Of a stretch of 64,000 bases of DNA, positions 51,257 to 62,532 are shown piece after piece (the first letter of the stretch is position 1; every line of letters begins with the position of its first letter). The stretch is from Nomia melanderi. Taxonomy: Eukaryota > Arthropoda > Insecta > Hymenoptera > Halictidae. The stretch spans positions 62,001 through 126,000 of the forward strand of contig NW_027475133.1 of the NCBI RefSeq assembly GCF_051020985.1. The letters are read 5' to 3'. Under the pieces are notes generated by a model, which made no database searches, was not told the DNA's origin, and saw only the letters and a program-made list of their open reading frames with translations. Made by a program: the position numbers and the translations under genes.

Positions 51257-52189
51257 GAAAAATCCAATATATATCTGGTGATATCTCGGGTGCTATTAGA
51301 GATAGCGCAATAAACCAAAGTGAATTATCTGCAGGAGGAACTTGCGCATGAATCTGTGCAGCAGGAACGACATCGGACCACCAGGGGCCGAGAGAATTAC
51401 AGATTTTCGGTATCCGTCACACAATGTCATGTAAAAATCCAGCATATATCTGGTGATATCTCGGGTGCTATTACAGATGGCGCAATAAATCAAAGTGAAT
51501 TATCTGCAGGAGGCCCTGCCGCATGAATCTGGGCAGCGGGAACGGCCTCGGACCACCAGGGGCCGAGAAAACCACCGTCTCATCGGGCCGGACCCTCAGG
51601 GTCAGGGAAAAATCCAATATATATCTGGCGATATCTCGGGTGCTATTAGAGATAGCGCAATAAACCAAAGTGAATTATGTGCAGGAGGCCCTGGCGGATG
51701 AATCTGTGCAGCGGGAACGACCTCGGACCACCAGGGGCCAAGAAAACCACCGTCTCATGGGGCCGGACTGTCAGGGTCAGGGAAAAATCCATTATATATC
51801 TGGTGATATCTCGGTTGCCATTAGAGATAGCGCAATAAATCATAGTCCATTGTCTGTAGGAGGCCCTGGCGCATGAATCTGGGCAGCGGGAACGACCTCG
51901 GACCGCCAGGGGCCGAGAAAACCACCGTCTCATGGGGCCGGACACTCAGGGTCAGGGAAAAATCGAATATACATCTGGTGATATCTCGGGTGCTATTACA
52001 GATAGCGCAATAAATCAAAGTGCATTGTCTGTAGGAGGCCCTGGCGCATGAATCTGGGCAGCGGGAACGACCTCGGACCACGAGGGGCCGAGAAAACCAC
52101 CGTCTCATGGGGCCGGACACTCAGGGTCAGGGAAAAATCCAATATATATCTGGTGATATCTCGGGTGCTGTTAGAGATAGCGCAATAAA
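50671..52189. repeat. 5-monomer (875-bp) higher-order repeat
   Basis: 50,671-51,314 matches 51,546-52,189 at an offset of 875, or five monomers. Shared marks are CATCGGGCCGGACCC, CTGGCGGATGAATC, AATCATAGTCCATTG and CGAATATACATCTGG. The remaining part of each 875-bp unit differs: a type-B monomer (51,397) lies only in the first. Confidence 0.84.
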
Positions 52190-53694
52190 TCAAAGTGCAT
52201 TGTCTGTAGGAGGCCCTGGCGCATGAATCTCTGCAGCGGGAACGACCTCGGACCACCAGGGGCCGAGAAAACCCCAGTCTCATGGGGCCGGACACTAAGG
52301 TTCAGGGGAAAATCCAATATAAGTCTGGTGATATCTCGGGTGCTATTAGAGATAGCGCAATAAACCAAAGTGAATTATCTGCAGGAGGCCCTGGCGCATG
52401 ATTCTGTGCAGCAGGAACGACATCGGACCACCAGGGGCCGAGAGAATTGCAGATTTTCGGTATCCGTCACACAATGTCATGTAAAAATCCAGCATATATC
52501 TGGTGATATCTCGGGTGCTATTACAGATGGCGCAATAAATCAAAGTGAATTATCTGCAGGAGGCCCTGCCGCATGAATCTGGGCAGCGGGAACGGCCTCG
52601 GACCACCAGGGGCCGAGAAAACCACCGTCTCATGGGGCCGGACACTCAGGGTCAGGGAAAAATCGAATATACATCTGGTGATATCTCGGGTGCTATTACA
52701 GATAGCGCAATAAATCAAAGTGCATTGTCTGTAGGAGGCCCTGGCGCATGAATCTAGGCAGCGGGAACGACCTAGGACCACCAGGAGCCGAGAAAACCAC
52801 CGTCTCATGGGTCCGGACTGTCAGGGTCAGGGAAAAATCCATTATATATCTGGTGATATCTCGGTTGCCATTAGAGATAGCGCAATAAATCAAAGTGCAT
52901 TGTCCGTAGGAGGCCCTTGCGCATGAATCTGGGCAGCGGGATCGACCTTGGACCACCAGGGGCCGAGAGAACCACCGTCTCATGGGGCCGGACACTCAGG
53001 TTCAGGGGAAAATCCAATATATATCTGGTGATACCTCGGGTGCTATTAGAGATAGCGCAATATACCAAAGTGAATTATCTGCAGGAGGCCCTGGCGCATG
53101 AATCTGAGCAGCGGCAACGACCTCGGACCACCAGGGGCCGAGAAAACCACCGTCTCATGCGGCCGGACACTCAGGGTCAGGGAAAAATCCAATATATATC
53201 TGGTGATATCTCGGGTGCTATTAGAGATAGCGCAATAAACCAAAGTGAATTGTCTGCAGGAGGCCCTGGCGCATGAATCTGTGCAGCAGGAGCGACATCG
53301 GACCACCAGGGGCCGAGAAAATTACAGATTTTCGGTATCCGTCACCCAATGTCATGTAAAAATCCAGCATATATCTGGTGATATCTCGGGTGCTATTACA
53401 AATAGTGCTCTAAATCAAAGTGCATTGTCAGCGGGAAGCCCTGGCGCATGAATCTGTGCAGCGGGAAAGACCTCGGACCACCAGGGGCCGAGAAAATTAC
53501 AGATTTTCGGTATCCGTCACCCAAGGTCATGGAAAAATCCAGCATATATCTGGTGATATCTCGGGTGCTATTACAGATCGCGCGATAAATCAAAGTGCAG
53601 TGTCTGCAGGTAGCCCTGGCGCATGAATCTGTGCAGCGGGAACGACCTGGGACCACCAGGGGCGAAGAAAACCACCGACACATGGGGCCGGACA
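51257..53694. repeat. Duplicated block G, copy 2
   Basis: Second copy of the 45,132-48,094 block, three monomers shorter. Type-B segments lie at 51,397, 52,447, 53,322 and 53,497. Private differences include GCATGATTCTG near 52,399 and GACCTTGGACC near 52,944. Confidence 0.87.
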
Positions 53695-53980
53695 CTCAGG
53701 GTCAGGGAAAAAACCAATATATATCTGGTGATATCTCGGGTGCTATTAGAGGTAGCGCAATAACCCAAAGTGCATTTTCTGCGGGAGGCCCTGGCGCATG
53801 CATCTGTGCAGCGGGAACGACCTCGGACCACCAGGGGACGAGAAATCCACCGTCTCATAGGGCCGGACACTCAGGGTGAGGGAAAAATCCAATATATATC
53901 TGGTGATATCTCGGGTGCTATTACAGATAGCGCAATAAATCAAAGTGCATTGTCTGTAGGAGGCCCTGGCGCATGAATCT
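53143..53980. repeat. B-B doublet cassette, copy 6
   Basis: Type-B segments start at 53,322 and 53,497, at an offset of 39,423 from 13,899 and 14,074. The match with the 13.7 kb region continues to about 54,449, so this copy shares more with copy 2 than with the others. Confidence 0.88.
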
Positions 53981-54383
53981 GTGCAGCGGGAACGACCTCG
54001 GACCACCAAGGGCCGAGAAAACTACAGTCTCATGGGGCCGGTCACTCAGGGTCGGGGAAAAATCCAATATATATCTGGTGATATCTCGGGTGCTATTAGA
54101 TATAGCGCAATAAATCAAAGTGCATTTTCTGCGGGAGGCCCTGTCGCATGAATCTGTGCAGCAGGAACGACCTCGGACCACCAGGGGACGAGAAAACCAC
54201 CGTCTCATGGGGCTGGACACTCAGGGTCAGGGAAAAATCCAATATATATCTGGTGATATCTCGGGTGCTATTACAGATAGCGCAATAAATCAAAGTGCAT
54301 TGTCTGTAGGAGGCCCTGGCGCATGGATCTGAGCAGCGGGAACGACCTCGGTCCACCAGGGGCCGAGAAAACTACAGTCTCAT

Positions 54384-57180
54384 GGGGCCGGTCACTCAGG
54401 GTCGCGGAAAAATCCAATATATATCTGGTGATATCTCGGGTGCTATTACAGATGGCGCACTAAATCGAAGTGCATTGTCTGCGGGAGGCCCTGGCGCATG
54501 AATCTGTGAAGCAGGTACGACCTCGGATCTCCAGGGGCCGTGAAAATTACAGATTTTCTGTGTCCGTCACCCAAAGTCATGTAAAAATCCAGCATATATA
54601 TGGAGCTTTCTGAGGTGCTATTACAGATAGCGCAATAAATCAAAGTGCATTGTCTGTAGGAGGCCCTGGCGCATGAATCTGTGCAGCGGGAACGACCTCG
54701 GACCACCAGGGGCCGAGAAAACTAGTCTCATGGGGCCGGACACTCAGGGTCAGGGGAAAATCCAATAAATATCTGGTGATATCTCGGGTGCTATTAGAGA
54801 TAGCGCAATAAACCAAAGTGAATTATCTGCAAGAGGCACTGGCGCATGAATCTGTGCAGCGGGAACGACCTCGGACAACCAGGGGCCGAGAAAACCACCG
54901 TCTCATGGGGCCGGACACTCAGGGTCAGGGAAAAATCCAATATATATCTGGTGATATCTCGGGTGCTATTACATATAGCGCAATAATTCAAAGTGCATTG
55001 TCTGTAGGAGGCCCTGGCGCATGAATCTGTGCAGGGGAACGGCCTCGGACCAGCAGGGGCCGAGAAAACCATCGTCTCATGGGGCCGGACACTAAGGGTC
55101 AGGGAAAAATCCAATATATATCTGGTGATATCTCCGGTGCTATTACAGATTGCGCAATAAATCAAAGTGCATTGTCTGTAGGAGGACCTACCGCATGAAT
55201 CTGGGCGGCGGGAACGACCTCGGACCACGAGGGGCCGAGAAAACCAAAGTCCCATGGGGCTGGACACTCAGGGTCTGGGGAAAATCCAATATATGTCTGG
55301 TGATATCTCGGGTGCTATTAGAGATAGCGCGATAAATCAAATTGCATTGTCTGCAGGAGTCCCTGGCGCATGAATCTGGGCAGCGGGAACGACCTCGGAC
55401 CACCAGGGGCCGAGAAAACCACCGTCTCATGGGGCCGGACACTCAGGGTCAGGGAAAAATCAAATATATATCTGGCGATATATAGGGTGCTATTACAGAT
55501 AGCGCACTAAATCAAAGTGCATTGTCTGCAGGAAGCCCTGGCGCATGAATCCGTGCAGCGGGAACGACCTCGGACCACTAGGGGCCGAGAAAACCACCGT
55601 CTCATGGGGCCGGACTGTCAGGGTCAGGGAAAAATCCATTATATATCTGGTGATATCTCGGTTGCCATTAGAGATAGCGCAATAAATCAAAGTCCATTGT
55701 CTGTAGGAGGCCCTGGCGCATGAATCTGGGCAGCGGGAACGACCTCGGACCACCAGGGGCCGAGAAAACCACCGTCTCATGGGGTCGGACCCTCAGGGTC
55801 AGGGAAAAATCCAATATATATCTGGTGATATCTCGGGTGCTAGTAGAGATGGCGCAATAAATCAAAGTGCATTGTCTGCAGGAAGCCCTGGCGCATGAAT
55901 CCGTGCAGCGGGAACGACCTCGGACCACCAGGGGCCGAGAAAACCACCGTCTCATGGGGCCGGACTGTCAGGGTCACGGAAAAATCCATTATATATCTGG
56001 TGATATCTCTGGTGCCATTAGAGATAGCGCGATAAATCAAAGCGCATTGTCTGCAGGAGGCCCTGGCGCATGATTCTGTGGAGCGGGAACGACCTCGGAC
56101 CACCAGGGGCCGAGAAAACCACCGTCTCATGGGGACGGACACTCAGGGTCAGGGGAAAATCCAATATATATCTGGTGATATCTCGGGTGCTATTAGAGAT
56201 AGCGCACTAAATCAAAGTGCATTGTCTGCAGGAAGCCCTGGCGCATGAATCCGTGCAGCGGGAACGGCCTCGGACCACCAGGGGCCGAGAAAACCACCGT
56301 CTCATGGGGCCGGACCCTCAGGGTCAGGGAAAAATCCAATATATATCTGGCGATATCTCGGGTGCTATTAGAGATAGCGCAATAAACCAAAGTGAATTAT
56401 GTGCAGGAGGCCCTGGCGGATGAATCTGTGCAGCGGGAACGACCTCGGACCACCAGGGGCCAAGAAAACCACCGTCTCATGGGGCCGGACTGTCAGGGTC
56501 AGGGAAAAATCCATTATATATCTGGTGATATCTCGGTTGCCATTAGAGATAGCCCAATAAATCAAAGTCCATTGTCTGTAGGAGGCCCTGGCGCATGAAT
56601 CTGGGCAGCGGGAACGACCTCGGACCACCAGGGGCCGAGAAAACCACCGTCTCATGGCGCCGGACACTCAGGGTCAGGGAAAAATCGAATATACATCTGG
56701 TGATATCTCGGGTGCTATTACAGATAGCGCAATAAATCAAAGTGCATTGTCTGTAGGAGGCCCTGGCGCATGAATCTGGGCAGCGGGAACGACCTCGGAC
56801 CACGAGGGGCCGAGAAAACCACCGGCTCATGGGGCCGGACACTCAGGGTCAGGGAAAAATCCAATATATATCTGGTGATATCTCGGGTGCTATTACAGAT
56901 GGCGCAATAAATCAGAGTGCATTGTCTGTAGGAGGCCCTGGCGCATGAATCTGGGCAGCGGGAACGACCTCGGACCACCAGGGGCCGAGAAAACCACCGT
57001 CTCATGTGGTCGGAAACTCAGGGTCAGGGAAAAATCCAATATATATCTGGTGATATATCGGGTGCTATTACAGATAGCGCAATAAATCAAAGTGCATTGT
57101 CTGTAGGAGGCCCTGGCGCATGAATCTGTGCAGCGGAAACGACCTCGGACCACCAGGGGCCGAGAAAACCACCGTCTCAT
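54384..57180. repeat. ~3-kb tandem duplication E, copy 1
   Basis: 54,384 onward matches 57,181 onward at an offset of 2,797, which becomes 2,973 after about 54.95 kb because copy 2 has one more monomer and this copy lacks one base near 55,034 (GTGCAGGGGAACGG). The match runs to about 56,370. The last part, 56,500-57,180, matches 60,000-60,680 at 3,498. Marks are GGTCGCGGAAAA, the type-B unit at 54,547 with CATATATATGGAGCTTTC, and the two-base-short AAAACTAGTCTC form near 54,720. Confidence 0.9.
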
Positions 57181-60100
57181 GGGGCCGGTCACTCAGGGTC
57201 GCGGAAAAATCCAATATATATCTGGTGATATCTCGGGTGCTATTACAGATGGCGCACTAAATCGAAGTGCATTGTCTGCGGGAGGCCCTGGCGCATGAAT
57301 CTGTGAAGCAGGTACGACCTCGGATCTCCAGGGGCCGTGAAAATTACAGATTTTCTGTGTCCGTCACCCAAAGTCATGTAAAAATCCAGCATATATATGG
57401 AGCTTTCTGAGGTGCTATTACAGATAGCGCAATAAATCAAAGTGCATTGTCTGTAGGAGGCCCTGGCGCATGAATCTGTGCAGCGGGAACGACCTCGGAC
57501 CACCAGGGGCCGAGAAAACTAGTCTCATGGGGCCGGACACTCAGGGTCAGGGGAAAATCCAATAAATATCTGGTGATATCTCGGGTGCTATTAGAGATAG
57601 CGCAATAAACCAAAGTGAATTATCTGCAAGAGGCACTGGCGCATGAATCTGTGCAGCGGGAACGACCTCGGACAACCAGGGGCCGAGAAAACCACCGTCT
57701 CATGGGGCCGGACACTCAGGGTCAGGGAAAAATCCAATATATATCTGGTGATATCTCGGCTGCTATTAGAGATAGCGCATTAAACCAAAGTGAATTATCT
57801 GCAGGAGGCCCTGGCGCATGCATCTGTGCAGCGGGAACGACCTCGGACCACCAGGGGCCGAGAAAACTACAGTCTCATGGGGCCGGTCACTCAGGGTCGG
57901 GGATAAATCCAATATATATCTGGTGATATCTCGGGTGCTATTAGAGATAGCGCAATAAACCAAAGTGAATTATCTGCAGGAGGCCCTGGCGCATGAATCT
58001 GTGCAGCGGGGACGACCTCGGACCAGCAGGGGCCGAGAAAACCATCGTCTCATGGGGCCGGACACTAAGGGTCAGGGAAAAATCCAATATATATCTGGTG
58101 ATATCTCCGGTGCTATTACAGATTGCGCAATAAATCAAAGTGCATTGTCTGTAGGAGGACCTACCGCATGAATCTGGGCGGCGGGAACGACCTCGGACCA
58201 CGAGGGGCCGAGAAAACCAAAGTCCCATGGGGCTGGACACTCAGGGTCTGGGGAAAATCCAATATATGTCTGGTGATATCTCGGGTGCTATTAGAGATAG
58301 CGCGATAAATCAAATTGCATTGTCTGCAGGAGTCCCTGGCGCATGAATCTGGGCAGCGGGAACGACCTCGGACCACCAGGGGCCGAGAAAACCACCGTCT
58401 CATGGGGCCGGACACTCAGGGTCAGGGAAAAATCAAATATATATCTGGCGATATATAGGGTGCTATTACAGATAGCGCACTAAATCAAAGTGCATTGTCT
58501 GCAGGAAGCCCTGGCGCATGAATCCGTGCAGCGGGAACGACCTCGGACCACTAGGGGCCGAGAAAACCACCGTCTCATGGGGCCGGACTGTCAGGGTCAG
58601 GGAAAAATCCATTATATATCTGGTGATATCTCGGTTGCCATTAGAGATAGCGCAATAAATCAAAGTCCATTGTCTGTAGGAGGCCCTGGCGCATGAATCT
58701 GGGCAGCGGGAACGACCTCGGACCACCAGGGGCCGAGAAAACCACCGTCTCATGGGGTCGGACCCTCAGGGTCAGGGAAAAATCCAATATATATCTGGTG
58801 ATATCTCGGGTGCTAGTAGAGATGGCGCAATAAATCAAAGTGCATTGTCTGCAGGAAGCCCTGGCGCATGAATCCGTGCAGCGGGAACGACCTCGGACCA
58901 CCAGGGGCCGAGAAAACCACCGTCTCATGGGGCCGGACTGTCAGGGTCACGGAAAAATCCATTATATATCTGGTGATATCTCTGGTGCCATTAGAGATAG
59001 CGCGATAAATCAAAGCGCATTGTCTGCAGGAGGCCCTGGCGCATGATTCTGTGGAGCGGGAACGACCTCGGACCACCAGGGGCCGAGAAAACCACCGTCT
59101 CATGGGGACGGACACTCAGGGTCAGGGGAAAATCCAATATATATCTGGTGATATCTCGGGTGCTATTAAAGATAGCGCACTAAATCAAAGTGCATTGTCT
59201 GCAGGAAGCCCTGGCGCATGAATCCGTGCAGCGGGAACGGCCTCGGACCACCAGGGGCCGAGAAAACCACCGTCTCATGGGGCCGGACCCTCAGGGTCAG
59301 GGAAAAATCCAATATATATCTGGCGATATCTCGGGTGCTATTAGAGATAGCGCACTAAATCAAAGTGCATTGTCTGCAGGAAGCCCTGGCGCATGAATCC
59401 GTGCAGCGGGAACGGCCTCGGACCACCAGGGGCCGAGAAAACCACCGTCTCATGGGGTCGGACCCTCAGGGTCAGGGAAAAATCCAATATATATCTGGTG
59501 ATATCTCGGGTGCTAGTAGAGATGGCGCAATAAATCAAAGTGCATTGTCTGCAGGAAGCCCTGGCGCATGAATCCGTGCAGCGGGAACGACCTCGGACCA
59601 CCAGGGGCCGAGAAAACCACCGTCTCATGGGGCCGGACACTCAGGGTCAGGGAAAAATCCAATATATATCTGGTGATATCTCGGGTGCTATTACAGATGG
59701 CGCAATAAATCAGAGTGCATTGTCTGTAGCAGGCCCTGGCGCATGAATCTGGGCAGCGGGAACGACCTCGGACCACCAGGGGCCGAGAAAACCACCGTCT
59801 CATGTGGTCGGAAACTCAGGGTCAGGGAAAAATCCAATATATATCTGGTGATATATCGGGTGCTATTACAGATAGCGCAATAAATCAAAGTGCATTGTCT
59901 GTAGGAGGCCCTGGCGCATGAATCTGTGCAGCGGAAACGACCTCGGACCACCAGGGGCCGAGAAAACCACCGTCTCATGGGGCCGGACTGTCAGGGTCAG
60001 GGAAAAATCCATTATATATCTGGTGATATCTCGGTTGCCATTAGAGATAGCGCAATAAATCAAAGTCCATTGTCTGTAGGAGGCCCTGGCGCATGAATCT

Positions 60101-60680
60101 GGGCAGCGGGAACGACCTCGGACCACCAGGGGCCGAGAAAACCACCGTCTCATGGGGCCGGACACTCAGGGTCAGGGAAAAATCGAATATACATCTGGTG
60201 ATATCTCGGGTGCTATTACAGATAGCGCAATAAATCAAAGTGCATTGTCTGTAGGAGGCCCTGGCGCATGAATCTGGGCAGCGGGAACGACCTCGGACCA
60301 CGAGGGGCCGAGAAAACCACCGGCTCATGGGGCCGGACACTCAGGGTCAGGGAAAAATCCAATATATATCTGGTGATATCTCGGGTGCTATTACAGATGG
60401 CGCAATAAATCAGAGTGCATTGTCTGTAGGAGGCCCTGGCGCATGAATCTGGGCAGCGGGAACGACCTCGGACCACCAGGGGCCGAGAAAACCACCGTCT
60501 CATGTGGTCGGAAACTCAGGGTCAGGGAAAAATCCAATATATATCTGGTGATATATCGGGTGCTATTACAGATAGCGCAATAAATCAAAGTGCATTGTCT
60601 GTAGGAGGCCCTGGCGCATGAATCTGTGCAGCGGAAACGACCTCGGACCACCAGGGGCCGAGAAAACCATCGTCTCATGG
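57181..60680. repeat. ~3-kb tandem duplication E, copy 2
   Basis: Second copy, expanded to about 3.5 kb by one monomer near 57,750 and three more near 59,340-59,870. The type-B unit starts at 57,344. The AAAACTAGTCTC form recurs near 57,515. The expansion overlaps the start of the 9-monomer repeat F. Confidence 0.88.
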
Positions 60681-60957
60681 GGCCGGACACTCAGGGTCAG
60701 GGAAAAATCCAATATATATCTGGTGATATCTCCGGTGCTATTACAGATTGCGCAATAAATCAAAGTGCATTGTCTGTAGGAGGCCCTGCCGCATGAATCT
60801 GGGCAGCGGGAACGGCCTCGGACCACGAGGGGCCGAGAAAACCAAAGTCCCATGGGGCTGGACACTCAGGGTCTGGGGAAAATCCAATATATGTCTGGTG
60901 ATATCTCCGGTGCTATTAGAGATAGCGCAATAAACCAAAGTGAATTATGTGCAGGAG
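59383..60957. repeat. 9-monomer higher-order repeat F, copy 1
   Basis: 1,575 bases, exactly nine monomers, matching 60,958-62,532 directly downstream. I see only about five differences on reading: GTAGCAGG/GTAGGAGG, CTGGTGATATA/CTGTTGATATA, GGTTGCC/GGTTACC, AACGGCC/AACGACC and TCTCCGG/TCTCGGG. It is the most homogeneous long repeat here apart from the 11-monomer pair. Confidence 0.93.
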
Positions 60958-62532
60958 GCCCTGGCGCATGAATCCGTGCAGCGGGAACGGCCTCGGACCA
61001 CCAGGGGCCGAGAAAACCACCGTCTCATGGGGTCGGACCCTCAGGGTCAGGGAAAAATCCAATATATATCTGGTGATATCTCGGGTGCTAGTAGAGATGG
61101 CGCAATAAATCAAAGTGCATTGTCTGCAGGAAGCCCTGGCGCATGAATCCGTGCAGCGGGAACGACCTCGGACCACCAGGGGCCGAGAAAACCACCGTCT
61201 CATGGGGCCGGACACTCAGGGTCAGGGAAAAATCCAATATATATCTGGTGATATCTCGGGTGCTATTACAGATGGCGCAATAAATCAGAGTGCATTGTCT
61301 GTAGGAGGCCCTGGCGCATGAATCTGGGCAGCGGGAACGACCTCGGACCACCAGGGGCCGAGAAAACCACCGTCTCATGTGGTCGGAAACTCAGGGTCAG
61401 GGAAAAATCCAATATATATCTGTTGATATATCGGGTGCTATTACAGATAGCGCAATAAATCAAAGTGCATTGTCTGTAGGAGGCCCTGGCGCATGAATCT
61501 GTGCAGCGGAAACGACCTCGGACCACCAGGGGCCGAGAAAACCACCGTCTCATGGGGCCGGACTGTCAGGGTCAGGGAAAAATCCATTATATATCTGGTG
61601 ATATCTCGGTTACCATTAGAGATAGCGCAATAAATCAAAGTCCATTGTCTGTAGGAGGCCCTGGCGCATGAATCTGGGCAGCGGGAACGACCTCGGACCA
61701 CCAGGGGCCGAGAAAACCACCGTCTCATGGGGCCGGACACTCAGGGTCAGGGAAAAATCGAATATACATCTGGTGATATCTCGGGTGCTATTACAGATAG
61801 CGCAATAAATCAAAGTGCATTGTCTGTAGGAGGCCCTGGCGCATGAATCTGGGCAGCGGGAACGACCTCGGACCACGAGGGGCCGAGAAAACCACCGGCT
61901 CATGGGGCCGGACACTCAGGGTCAGGGAAAAATCCAATATATATCTGGTGATATCTCGGGTGCTATTACAGATGGCGCAATAAATCAGAGTGCATTGTCT
62001 GTAGGAGGCCCTGGCGCATGAATCTGGGCAGCGGGAACGACCTCGGACCACCAGGGGCCGAGAAAACCACCGTCTCATGTGGTCGGAAACTCAGGGTCAG
62101 GGAAAAATCCAATATATATCTGGTGATATATCGGGTGCTATTACAGATAGCGCAATAAATCAAAGTGCATTGTCTGTAGGAGGCCCTGGCGCATGAATCT
62201 GTGCAGCGGAAACGACCTCGGACCACCAGGGGCCGAGAAAACCATCGTCTCATGGGGCCGGACACTCAGGGTCAGGGAAAAATCCAATATATATCTGGTG
62301 ATATCTCCGGTGCTATTACAGATTGCGCAATAAATCAAAGTGCATTGTCTGTAGGAGGCCCTGCCGCATGAATCTGGGCAGCGGGAACGACCTCGGACCA
62401 CGAGGGGCCGAGAAAACCAAAGTCCCATGGGGCTGGACACTCAGGGTCTGGGGAAAATCCAATATATGTCTGGTGATATCTCGGGTGCTATTAGAGATAG
62501 CGCAATAAACCAAAGTGAATTATGTGCAGGAG
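60958..62532. repeat. 9-monomer higher-order repeat F, copy 2
   Basis: Second copy of the 9-monomer unit. After 62,532 the match to the start of the unit lasts only about 17 more bases (GCCCTGGCGCATGAATC), then CTGGG replaces CCGTG, so there is no third copy in the window. Confidence 0.93.

Noticed and set aside
54794..55267. A 157-codon minus-strand frame
   Set aside because: It results from the one-base loss near 55,034, which joins two frames of neighbouring monomers. It is absent from the related copy at 57.6-58.2 kb.
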